NCBI RefSeq assembly: GCF_016772275.1
Contig: NZ_CP065425.1
Location: forward strand, 2,076,653 to 2,140,652
Source of the DNA: Heyndrickxia vini
Lineage (GTDB): Bacteria; Bacillota; Bacilli; Bacillales; Bacillaceae_C
Direction of reading: 5' to 3'
Length of the DNA stretch: 64,000 nucleotides
Of this stretch, positions 35,883-43,099 are shown piece after piece. The notes under the pieces are model-generated. The model was not told the DNA's origin and made no database searches. It worked only from the letters and a program-made list of their open reading frames with translations. Every line of letters starts with the position of its first letter. Position 1 is the first letter of the stretch. Made by a program: the position numbers and the translations under genes.

Positions 35883-35917
35883 GAATGTTGCCATGAATAT
35901 TATTCATGGCAACATTC
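35883..35917 (-). terminator. Long perfect palindrome/terminator after the DUF3892 gene
   Basis: A 17-bp perfect inverted repeat (GAATGTTGCCATGAATA/TATTCATGGCAACATTC) around a single base, followed on the minus strand by CACTTTTT. It ends the DUF3892 transcript and lies about 110 bases upstream of the start of the permease pair. Confidence 0.75.
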
Positions 35918-35928
35918 GTTTAGTCTAC

Positions 35929-36246
35929 TTAAAAAGTCGGTAATTCATCTAAATTATTATCCTTTATTCCATCTGGTTCACTTCTTAATATATCTCTCCC
36001 ATACTTGTGAAAAACATCAACATGAGCTAATTTCCCAGATTTAGCCTCTTCCAATGCACTTATATAGTCTAATTCTCTTCCGCCGTTTGTTTTTATGGCG
36101 ATAATATCCCCATCATCATTTTTTCTTACAGCAATTATTTTTTCTTTGTTACTTTTATTACCTTCATCTAACATTTCCATTTTGGCATTTGTTTCTCCTT
36201 GTTGTTTATATTGTTTATAAATTTCTTCAAAATCCTTTGATTCCAA
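35929..36246 (-). CDS. DUF3892 domain protein (TTG start)
   Basis: A 105-residue soluble protein. The C-terminal part (EKIIAVRKNDDGDIIAIKTNGGRELDYISALEEAKSGKLAHVDVFHKYGRDILRSEPDG) matches the DUF3892 fold, a small domain found in many Bacilli with no assigned activity. The first ~40 residues are charged and helical. The start is the TTG six bases after GGAGGTG; a longer frame begins within the ribosome site. It has its own strong terminator. Confidence 0.8.
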   Translation of the reverse strand: MESKDFEEIYKQYKQQGETNAKMEMLDEGNKSNKEKIIAVRKNDDGDIIAIKTNGGRELDYISALEEAKSGKLAHVDVFHKYGRDILRSEPDGIKDNNLDELPTF

Positions 36247-36432
36247 AGTAAACACCTCCAAAATATACAATTATTATCATCATCTACCCTTAAAACTATG
36301 TAGTTGAAGTTTTTACATATTAAAAAAACCCTACTTTTGTCATGATGTACAGAATGATTAAATTTATATAAAATAGAAATTGGGGCGATTTTGCGAGATC
36401 TTTAATCAATAATTCCAATTAAAGGCTATCGT

Positions 36433-36461
36433 TTGAATATTTAATTTTTATTGGATATAAT
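36433..36461 (+). promoter_or_regulatory. SigA promoter of antitoxin RNA, copy 1
   Basis: TTGAAT (36433-36438) and a consensus TATAAT (36456-36461) with 17-base spacing. Predicted transcription starts near 36468 and runs toward the toxin gene on the opposite strand. Confidence 0.8.
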
Positions 36462-36467
36462 AATTAA

Positions 36468-36601
36468 AAGATAAAAAAGAACATTGGTTGGGAGCCAATG
36501 TTCTTACACAGCATTACTGCATGGAAGTGCAGTGGCCCTATAAGGAAAGCTTGGAACCTACCCTAAAACCATGGCCTGGCAGGGTGGGTTATTTCTTTTT
36601 T
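36468..36601 (+). ncRNA. Candidate type I antitoxin RNA, copy 1
   Basis: Predicted ~134-base RNA running from the consensus promoter upstream to an intrinsic terminator (stem AACCTACCCT/AGGGTGGGTT at 36555-36564 and 36581-36590, then a T-run). It is antisense to the 3' untranslated region and the last codons of the holin-like toxin mRNA encoded on the minus strand. It contains the hairpin that, read on the other strand, terminates the toxin mRNA. This geometry (convergent, 3'-overlapping) is that of RatA/TxpA and SR4/BsrG systems. Promoter and terminator are seen directly; the antitoxin function is inferred. Confidence 0.75.
36477..36505 (-). terminator. Terminator of toxin mRNA, copy 1
   Basis: A perfect 11-bp stem (AAGAACATTGG/CCAATGTTCTT) with a 7-base loop, followed on the minus strand by six Ts. 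Confidence 0.85.
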
Positions 36602-36687
36602 GTAAGAGAAATAACAACTGTAATCACGGTAACGATTAACGACCCAAACATCATCATTAGTGACAACGCCTCGTAAAATGTGACCAT
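36589..36687 (-). CDS. Putative holin-like toxin, type I TA, copy 1 (32 aa)
   Basis: A 32-residue hydrophobic peptide starting MVTFYEALSLMMMFGS and ending VISLTKKK. It has one membrane helix (residues 8-28) preceded by a short YEA-containing head and followed by a Lys tail, the layout of the Hol_Tox (putative holin-like toxin) family. The ATG is nine bases after GGGGGG in a long 5' leader. Such peptides depolarise or invaginate the membrane when not silenced by antisense RNA. The second copy at 61976-62074 is identical at 23 of 32 positions. It is too short for most ORF callers. Confidence 0.82.
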   Translation of the reverse strand: MVTFYEALSLMMMFGSLIVTVITVVISLTKKK

Positions 36688-36751
36688 CAGTGATCTTCCC
36701 CCCTTTAATTTAGGAGTAACCACCACCACCCTGCTATACTGTGTTATTAAT

Positions 36752-36760
36752 ATTATAGCA
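36752..36760 (-). promoter_or_regulatory. Extended -10 promoter of toxin mRNA, copy 1
   Basis: TGCTATAAT on the minus strand, the same TGTGCTATAAT string that precedes toxin copy 2. It gives a 5' leader of about 55-60 bases. No good -35 is visible, as expected for an extended -10 promoter. Confidence 0.7.
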
Positions 36761-36895
36761 CAAGCATTTTAATTTTTTAGAAAATTTTTACAAAGTTAAT
36801 TCCATAGACCTACAATTTATGTTAAAATAAGATGTTTGGTCTATTTTAAATGTTTACATAATATAATTATGTTTTACCATGATATTCTTTTAACC

Positions 36896-36934
36896 AAAAA
36901 AACGACTGAAACAAATATGTTAAAGTCGTTTTTT
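36896..36934 (-). terminator. Terminator of the selD-mnmH operon
   Basis: Stem AAAAAACGACT/AGTCGTTTTTT with a 16-base loop and a T-run on the minus strand, 21 bases after the mnmH stop. Confidence 0.8.
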
Positions 36935-36954
36935 ATAGTAAAAATAAAGTCTTA

Positions 36955-37989
36955 TTATAACTTCACTCTAATTTGATCTCGAATATTTTCGATTGCTTCT
37001 TCTACATTTTTTGCCTTAATATAAATTTTACTATCTTCCGGATATTGTTCCGCTGTATGTTCGTATAAAGGATCATAATAATATTCTAAAAGCAATCTAA
37101 CAGCTGACGAATATTCTCCTGACTTTAAATCTGTTTCAATTTTGTTGGCAATCGGCGTATGGATTCTCCTTTTAATTTTTGAAAATGCTTCAAAGCATTC
37201 CTTTTCATAAAGCCAAGGCTGGTAATCCTCTAAAATATGACGAACCCGCTCTTCCAACGGTATATCAATAAATAACTGTACACCTTGTTCCTTTTTTTCA
37301 ATAATAAAATTAGGTAAAGTAATTTTGCCAATTCTTTTGCTTTCCCCTTCAAATATAATATATGGAGAATGATTGTACGAAAGAATTTCTTCAAGAAGTT
37401 GGGCATCAAAAGTTTTTTGATTATTTGGTTCCAACCCAATTTGACCGAATATTGATCCTCTATGTTTAGCCATTCCTTCAAGATCGATAACAGGATAACC
37501 TTCCCTTTTTAGATGATGAAGAATGGTTGTTTTTCCAGAACCTGTATAACCGTTTAAGATATAAGCTTTTGGTTGTAACTCCAATGTATTTAGAGTATCA
37601 ACTACCCAGTTTCTAAATGCACGGTAGCCGCCATTTAAACGAAAAACATTGATGCCCATTAGTCCAAGAACAGTTGCCGTTGTTTTACTCCGCATTCCTC
37701 CACGCCAACAAAAAACTGCTTTTTTACCATTTAATTTTGCGAATTCCTTTACAAAACCTGGCAACTTTGCCGACATAATTTCAAGTCCGCGTTCCTTTGC
37801 AGCTTGTGGACTTATTTGTTTATATATAGTTCCAATTTCAGCTCTTTCATCATCATTAAAAAAAGGAATATTTATGCTTCCCGGAATCGTTGCATCTTTA
37901 TATTCAGACTGCGAGCGAACATCAATTATAGTAAGCTCATTGTTATTTTTTAATGATCTTAATTCTTCAATTGATATGTCATGGAACAT
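36955..37989 (-). CDS. mnmH: tRNA 2-selenouridine synthase
   Basis: Replaces sulfur of 5-substituted 2-thiouridine at the tRNA wobble position with selenium via a geranylated intermediate; 344 residues. An N-terminal rhodanese domain (IDVRSQSEYKDATIPGSINIPFF) carries the catalytic Cys in FCWRGGMRSK near residue 94. A C-terminal P-loop domain has LNGYTGSGKTT near residue 145. The selenium donor, selenophosphate, is made by SelD encoded 30 bases upstream in the same operon. Full-length compared with the family. Confidence 0.93.
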   Translation of the reverse strand: MFHDISIEELRSLKNNNELTIIDVRSQSEYKDATIPGSINIPFFNDDERAEIGTIYKQISPQAAKERGLEIMSAKLPGFVKEFAKLNGKKAVFCWRGGMRSKTTATVLGLMGINVFRLNGGYRAFRNWVVDTLNTLELQPKAYILNGYTGSGKTTILHHLKREGYPVIDLEGMAKHRGSIFGQIGLEPNNQKTFDAQLLEEILSYNHSPYIIFEGESKRIGKITLPNFIIEKKEQGVQLFIDIPLEERVRHILEDYQPWLYEKECFEAFSKIKRRIHTPIANKIETDLKSGEYSSAVRLLLEYYYDPLYEHTAEQYPEDSKIYIKAKNVEEAIENIRDQIRVKL

Positions 37990-38019
37990 AATGTTCCCAC
38001 CTTTCCCAAATACACAAGA

Positions 38020-39063
38020 CTATAATACATTGATATGTCCCGGATTTTCCCCGGTTGCCTCTCCAATGATTGCTGCTTCTACCCCAGCACTTTGTAATTT
38101 AGTCAGAAGTTCTTCCGCATCTTCATCAGCCACGGAAATTAAGAGCCCGCCGGACGTTACCGCATCACATAAAATCCATTGATCGATTTGATCCATCGTA
38201 TTAGGATAAGTGACCTCTCCTTCCAGGTGAGCAAAGTTATTTTTTGTTCCCCCTGGAACTGCCCCCGCTTCCGCTAACTCCCTAACCCTTGGAAGCATTG
38301 GTACTTGATCTTTCTTGATCTCAAGCCCAACTCCACTTCCTTTAGCCATTTCAGAAGCGTGACCTAATAAACCAAATCCGGTAACATCTGTACATGCATG
38401 GACTTGATAATTATTCATTATTTCAGCAGCAGTTTTATTTAATGTTGTCATCACATTTGTTACACGATGGATTTCTCCTTCAGATAACAAATCTCGTTTA
38501 ATTGAAGTAGTTAATATACCAACACCGATTGGTTTAGTTAAAATTAATTTATCTCCTGCTTTTGCACCTGCATTAGTACGTACTTTATCAGGATGGACGA
38601 TTCCTGTTACAGCTAAACCAAATTTCGGCTCTTTGTCATCAATTGAGTGTCCTCCTACAAGTGTTGCGCCAGCTTCCTTTAATTTATCTCCAGCCCCGCG
38701 GAGAATATCAGCTAATATTTCTTTTTCTAAAGTGTGGATTGGAAAAGCTACAATATTTAATGCAGTTAAAGGAGTACCACCCATAGCATAAATATCACTG
38801 ATTGCGTTCGCCGCCGCTACTTGTCCAAACGAATATGGATCATCCACAATCGGAGTGAAAAAATCAACTGTTTGAACGATAGCTACATCGTCCGTTAAAC
38901 GGTAGACACCAGCATCATCACTAGTATCAAGCCCTACTAATAAATTTGGGTTTGGTGTGGCAGGAGGTAGCGTTCGAATAACGGCTGCTAAATCAGCTGG
39001 GCCGATTTTACAACCACATCCACCTTTCGAAGATAATGAAGTAAGTTTTACTGTACTTGTCAT
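38020..39063 (-). CDS. selD: Selenide, water dikinase (selenophosphate synthase), Cys form
   Basis: ATP-dependent synthesis of selenophosphate, 347 residues. The mobile N-terminal segment carries the active-site Cys/Lys pair (GGCGCKIGPADL, residues 14-25), LVGLDTSDDAGVY binds metal, and VGGHSIDD and DVTGFGLLGH are conserved PurM-type motifs. The active-site residue is encoded by an ordinary Cys codon, so no selenocysteine is needed. Co-transcribed with mnmH. No selA, selB or selenoprotein gene is in the window, suggesting that selenium is used for tRNA modification. Confidence 0.94.
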   Translation of the reverse strand: MTSTVKLTSLSSKGGCGCKIGPADLAAVIRTLPPATPNPNLLVGLDTSDDAGVYRLTDDVAIVQTVDFFTPIVDDPYSFGQVAAANAISDIYAMGGTPLTALNIVAFPIHTLEKEILADILRGAGDKLKEAGATLVGGHSIDDKEPKFGLAVTGIVHPDKVRTNAGAKAGDKLILTKPIGVGILTTSIKRDLLSEGEIHRVTNVMTTLNKTAAEIMNNYQVHACTDVTGFGLLGHASEMAKGSGVGLEIKKDQVPMLPRVRELAEAGAVPGGTKNNFAHLEGEVTYPNTMDQIDQWILCDAVTSGGLLISVADEDAEELLTKLQSAGVEAAIIGEATGENPGHINVL

Positions 39064-39240
39064 TTGCTAACAACCTTTCGATTATTTTTTGCTTTAATTA
39101 TAGAACAGTGAAGTGAAAAATGCATATTCTAGGATTTAATTGCTGTATGCATTAAGTAATATTTCAACGAAAAAATATAAAATATGCTATAATATAATGT
39201 CTTTTACTATTATTCTACCATTATTTGGAGGTTGTTTTTC

Positions 39241-40302
39241 ATGTCACAGCTTGATCATTCGCTACAACCGTATCAAGCAAATAAGAAAAGAACGTTTTGG
39301 TTCATTTTTGCTTTTATCATTATCGCCGCAGCCGGATTGTTATACGTAAAATGGTTGCCATATTATCATAAGGTAATTTTGGCAGCCAATACACATTCGA
39401 TCGGCTCATCAATCTTAGGTGATCAATCAAAAGGGGCTTCACCCTGGCAAATAGCCTGGGATTATGCCAAGGTTTACTTTCAATCTGTTTGGAAAGCGGC
39501 CGTATTAGGTATTTTATTAGGTTCATTACTTCAAGTATTGCTTCCAGCAAAATGGCTTTTAAAAGTGCTTGGTAAAACATCATTTGGTAGCACCGCTGTC
39601 GCTGGGCTTGCTTCGATTCCTGGAATGATGTGTACATGTTGTGCTGCGCCTATGGCCGTAGGACTCCGCAAAAAAAATGTATCGGTTGGTGCCGCACTTG
39701 CATTTTGGATCGGGAATCCAATGATTAATCCTGCTACACTCGTCTTTATGACCTTTGTATTATCATGGAAATTTACTTTAATCCGTTTGTTTATTGGTCT
39801 CGTACTAACTTTTGGTGTGAGTTATGTAGCAAATCGTTTTACAAAAGAGGTACAATCCATTGACATGGATCAAGTTATTCATTCAGATGAACCTAATGGT
39901 CATTTTTTCACTAGATGGATGAAAAGCATCTGGATGATGATTATATACATTGTTCCTGCGTATGTACTGTCTGTGGTCGTATTAGGTGCCGGACGTGTTT
40001 GGCTGTTTCCGCATTTAAGTGATTCCATGGCCAATAGTCTTATGGGAATCATTATTTTTGCTATTGCAGGAATGCTTTTTGTAATTCCTACCGCAGCAGA
40101 AATACCAATTATCCAGACATTTATTTCACTCGGACTTGGCGGTGGACCCGCTGCAGCACTATTAGTTACATTACCCGCGATTAGCCTACCTTCAATATTG
40201 ATGGTTGCGAAATCGTTTCCGAAAAAAGTATTATTATTTGTGATATTTTCCGTTGTTATACTGGGAATAATGTGCGGTTTAATTGGCCATTTCGTTTTAT
40301 AA
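39241..40302 (+). CDS. Permease of the DUF318/SO_0444 type with CC motif
   Basis: A 353-residue membrane protein with about nine helices. The central PGMMCTCCAAPMAVGLRKKNVS and FWIGNPMINPATLVFM segments are the hallmark of the DUF318 permease family (ArsP-like, SO_0444 and YraQ relatives), whose Cys pair probably contacts a metal(loid) during transport. The start is the ATG nine bases after GGAGG; a TTG three codons earlier is within the ribosome site. It is divergent from selD with 177 bases between them, which raises but does not prove a selenium link. A terminator follows. Confidence 0.82.
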   Translation: MSQLDHSLQPYQANKKRTFWFIFAFIIIAAAGLLYVKWLPYYHKVILAANTHSIGSSILGDQSKGASPWQIAWDYAKVYFQSVWKAAVLGILLGSLLQVLLPAKWLLKVLGKTSFGSTAVAGLASIPGMMCTCCAAPMAVGLRKKNVSVGAALAFWIGNPMINPATLVFMTFVLSWKFTLIRLFIGLVLTFGVSYVANRFTKEVQSIDMDQVIHSDEPNGHFFTRWMKSIWMMIIYIVPAYVLSVVVLGAGRVWLFPHLSDSMANSLMGIIIFAIAGMLFVIPTAAEIPIIQTFISLGLGGGPAAALLVTLPAISLPSILMVAKSFPKKVLLFVIFSVVILGIMCGLIGHFVL

Positions 40303-40348
40303 CAATCCCTATCCTGTTTATCTCGTTGGAGCAACTAGAAAACAACAA

Positions 40349-40384
40349 AAAAGGAACATTGGTGAAATATTCAATGTTCCTTTT
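40349..40384. terminator. Terminator after the DUF318 permease gene
   Basis: Stem AAAAGGAACATTG/CAATGTTCCTTTT with a 10-base loop, T-runs on both strands. The GGAACATTG arm is the same as in the two toxin-antitoxin loci. Confidence 0.82.
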
Positions 40385-40482
40385 TCATAGCCTACTGCAA
40401 GATACGCACTAGCCCTAAGCGGTAAGAATGGCTCACCCCTAGCAAATTGCGAGGGATTATTTTTATTAGTTTGCTAGCTATT

Positions 40483-40905
40483 TTATTTCCCGTTTTCGAC
40501 CCATTTATTCAATTGTAACCATCGTTCATGATTCATTTCATAATAAGAGACATTATTATTTTCAACGATTAACACCTTATCTTGATTAGCAAGATTATAT
40601 ATTAATTCTTTCTTTCTTGAAATATACCCTTTCCATTGAATCACTACTGCACGACCTTCGAAATCTTCTCCATTGATGATAGAAAGTGCTTCTACATCAG
40701 TACACTTACATGGTTTCGAAAGAGTATTCAATGTATTCATTGCGATATTCGCTAATTTTGAAAAAGATTGATTTGAAGAGGGGATTTCAACTTCTTTTCC
40801 ACCTGAAAGATATGAAACACTTTCTACCCTTCCCTTTGGAATAAAAAGGAATATGAGAAAAAGAATGATTAATAACAGAGGTAATTGTTCAATTAGCCGT
40901 TTCAA
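40483..40905 (-). CDS. Hypothetical membrane-anchored protein, 140 aa
   Basis: A 140-residue protein with one N-terminal helix (LLLIILFLIFLFIP, residues 9-23) and an extracytoplasmic domain. The domain contains a CKC pair (PCKCTD, near residue 67) that could bind metal or form a disulfide, then WKGYISRKKELIYNL and WLQLNKWVENGK. I do not recognise a family. The start ATG (MKRLIEQL) follows GGGGGAAG. It stands alone between terminators. Confidence 0.7.
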   Translation of the reverse strand: MKRLIEQLPLLLIILFLIFLFIPKGRVESVSYLSGGKEVEIPSSNQSFSKLANIAMNTLNTLSKPCKCTDVEALSIINGEDFEGRAVVIQWKGYISRKKELIYNLANQDKVLIVENNNVSYYEMNHERWLQLNKWVENGK

Positions 40906-41035
40906 TACTTCTTCCCCCTTTTTACTGACTGATTAACATAATTATATTTTATACTAAATTTTCAGACATATAAAGGGTGGATGTTTTTTTGCTCCATCTT
41001 TCAATTTTATGTTTTTTTCATCCAGTACATAATGT

Positions 41036-41067
41036 CAAAGTCCAATTCTAACGAGAATTGGACTTTG
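41036..41067. terminator. Hairpin downstream of the amidase gene
   Basis: A perfect 14-bp stem (CAAAGTCCAATTCT/AGAATTGGACTTTG) with a 4-base loop begins four bases after the amidase stop codon. The following T-run is short and interrupted. Confidence 0.7.
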
Positions 41068-41070
41068 ACT

Positions 41071-42567
41071 TCATGAATGATATATTTGATTTCCTTTCAT
41101 TCCTACCCATATATCTGATTGTTCCATTTCACTAGCTATTTTTAATAACCAGTCTTCCTTTCCTTTTGGTGCCATAAATTGAACACCTAACGGCAATCCA
41201 TTTACAGTTAAGTGGATGGGAACGGAGATGGCTGGCTGACCAGTTAGATTAGCTAATTGTGTATATGGTGTGTAGGTAAGACTTGGTTCAAACATCTCAT
41301 AGACAAGTTTTTGCTGATCAAATTTGTTTAGTGTCGATATTTTTAAAAGCTCAGCTATTTCTTTTTCGGAATGGGTTAATTCTCCTATTTGTGGAGCTGA
41401 ATAAGCAGTTGACGGTGTAAGATATAGATCAAAGTTTTGATGGAATTGAGCCATTTGTGCCGCTGCTACATCCCACTCAGCAATACTTTGGGTAAATTCA
41501 GCAGCTGTAACAGATTTTCCTGCAACCGTTAATACCCACGATACAATCTCCATGTCATTTGCAGTAATTGCTCTCCCTAATGCTTTTTCCATTGAATCTA
41601 CCATACCGGCCATTTCACCATTATTCATTATATAGTAGTTTTCCATTAGACGGATACCATCGACATTGTTCACTTTTTCTTCTACAAGATGACCTTGTTC
41701 TTCTAACCACTGAACGGTTTTATATATCGCATGTTTTGCTTCCTCACTGACTGGTGTTCCTACAGGAGATTCTGTTGTGAAAGCTATTCGAAATTTTTGG
41801 TTATTAGGCTTGTTGATTTCATTTAAAAAACTGCCTGGAAATAAGGGGGTCTGAAATGCTGCCTCAGACTGTACCGTTTGTAAAACATCTAATAGTGCTG
41901 CACTGTCACGAACTGAACGGGATAAAACGAAATCAATGGATGCACCTTGCCACTGGCGACCAACACCGGGGCCAACTGGTGTTCGCCCTCTAGTTGGTTT
42001 CAAACCTACAAGACTTGTAAAAGATGCCGGAATTCGTATGGATCCCCCTCCATCGCTTGCTCCCGCAATTGGAACGATTCCTGAAGCTACACTTGCTGCT
42101 GCACCGCCACTTGAACCACCCGATGAATATTCAGGATTCCACGGATTACGTGTTGGTCCATGGATTTCAGGTTCGGTTATATTTTTCAATCCAAATTCTG
42201 GTGTATTCGTGTGACCGATAAATAGAAAACCCGCTTTACGAAGCCGTGCTACAAAATTGGAGTCTCTTCTTGCGATATTATCTAAAAAAAGTTTTGATCC
42301 TGATGTGAGCGGTTCACCTTCGACTGCTTGCGAAATATCCTTCAATAGTAAGGGTACTCCGGCAAATGGCTGTTCCCCAATTTGTAAATCACTAATCTCT
42401 TTTAACACTTTTTCTTTCCGCGTACGAACTACTGCATTTAATTGTGGGTTTACCTCTCCGATTCGATCATATGCCGCCTCTACCAATTCTTTTGGTGATA
42501 CTTTCTTCTTTTTTATTAATTCCGCTAAACCTATTCCATCTTCTGAAATATACGATTGCTTGTCCAT
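41071..42567 (-). CDS. Amidase signature (AS) family amidase
   Basis: A 498-residue hydrolase. The Ser-cisSer-Lys triad is visible: Lys in LLKDISQ near residue 80, and the Gly/Ser-rich GGSSGGAAASVASGIVPIAGASDGGGSIRIPAS stretch (residues about 150-180) with both serines. C-terminal LPLGVQFMAPKGKEDWLL is typical of the family. The start ATG (MDKQSYISED) follows GAGGTGAAG. It resembles non-GatA amidases acting on free amides; no GatB/GatC genes are nearby, which argues against the glutamyl-tRNA amidotransferase subunit. Substrate unknown. Confidence 0.88.
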   Translation of the reverse strand: MDKQSYISEDGIGLAELIKKKKVSPKELVEAAYDRIGEVNPQLNAVVRTRKEKVLKEISDLQIGEQPFAGVPLLLKDISQAVEGEPLTSGSKLFLDNIARRDSNFVARLRKAGFLFIGHTNTPEFGLKNITEPEIHGPTRNPWNPEYSSGGSSGGAAASVASGIVPIAGASDGGGSIRIPASFTSLVGLKPTRGRTPVGPGVGRQWQGASIDFVLSRSVRDSAALLDVLQTVQSEAAFQTPLFPGSFLNEINKPNNQKFRIAFTTESPVGTPVSEEAKHAIYKTVQWLEEQGHLVEEKVNNVDGIRLMENYYIMNNGEMAGMVDSMEKALGRAITANDMEIVSWVLTVAGKSVTAAEFTQSIAEWDVAAAQMAQFHQNFDLYLTPSTAYSAPQIGELTHSEKEIAELLKISTLNKFDQQKLVYEMFEPSLTYTPYTQLANLTGQPAISVPIHLTVNGLPLGVQFMAPKGKEDWLLKIASEMEQSDIWVGMKGNQIYHS

Positions 42568-42649
42568 TTCTTCACCTCTAAACTAATAGTTCTTCTTCAA
42601 ACTATTTTCTAATAGAAATAAAGAATTTACAAATCATTTTTATTTGATT

Positions 42650-42686
42650 TAAAAAAACGACTAGCCCTGTTTAGACTAATCGTTTT
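42650..42686 (-). terminator. Terminator after the 59-aa gene
   Basis: On the minus strand an 11-bp stem (AAAACGATTAG/CTAGTCGTTTT, one G-U) with an 11-base loop is followed by a T-run. Confidence 0.75.
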
Positions 42687-42717
42687 GCACATCTATTTAT
42701 TAATTAGGTTATTCCTA

Positions 42718-42897
42718 CTACTCCCGATCAATATCCTCCACAGAGGAAATAAAGGTTGGATTAATAATAAGATTCCCGAATTTTTGAATGACATTGGTCA
42801 TTAAACCCATTTGATTTGTGACTTTTTTCATAAATTCATCGATATGTGTGTCAACTAAATATTCCTTTCCATTAGCCATCGTAACTTTTACCGGCAT
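42718..42897 (-). CDS. Small conserved-looking hypothetical protein, 59 aa
   Basis: The ATG (MPVKVTMANGKEYLVD) is six bases after AAAGGTGGGA; an in-frame GTG four codons earlier is part of the ribosome site. The product looks like a small beta-plus-alpha domain: two strands (VKVTMANGKEYLVD), a helix (DEFMKKVTNQMGL) and a terminal strand (LIINPTFISSVEDI). It has no membrane segment. I recognise no named family. A terminator follows 32 bases after the stop. Confidence 0.7.
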   Translation of the reverse strand: MPVKVTMANGKEYLVDTHIDEFMKKVTNQMGLMTNVIQKFGNLIINPTFISSVEDIDRE

Positions 42898-43053
42898 AAC
42901 GTATCCCACCTTTATATAAGAAATATTTATCTTAGTTTATGAATCCTTTTTAAAAAAAGACTCATATAAGATTTTTATTATCAGATTATTCATATTATAA
43001 AAACACATTAATGTAAGAGTCAAATAAAATGTCATATTTATTTACAATAAACA

Positions 43054-43088
43054 AAGCAGTGAAATTCATAAATTGAACTTCACTGCTT
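43054..43088 (-). terminator. Terminator of the NiaP-like MFS gene
   Basis: A 15-bp stem (AAGCAGTGAAGTTCA/TGAATTTCACTGCTT on the minus strand, one G-U) with a 5-base loop and T-rich sequence following. Confidence 0.75.
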
Positions 43089-43099
43089 CGTCTATTTTT

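Noticed and set aside
36488-36676. Plus-strand frame of 62 codons over the TA copy 1 locus
   Set aside because: Antisense shadow of the toxin gene, without a ribosome site; the toxin assignment explains the sequence.
37649-38182. Open frame of 177 codons antisense to mnmH/selD
   Set aside because: Spans two well supported genes in antisense and has no ribosome site or domain; a coding-strand shadow.
38020-39063. Selenocysteine codon at the SelD active site
   Set aside because: The active-site motif is read as Cys from ordinary codons; no in-frame TGA is present.
41071-42567. GatA subunit identity for the amidase
   Set aside because: No gatB or gatC neighbours and divergent flanking sequence; general AS-family amidase is better supported.
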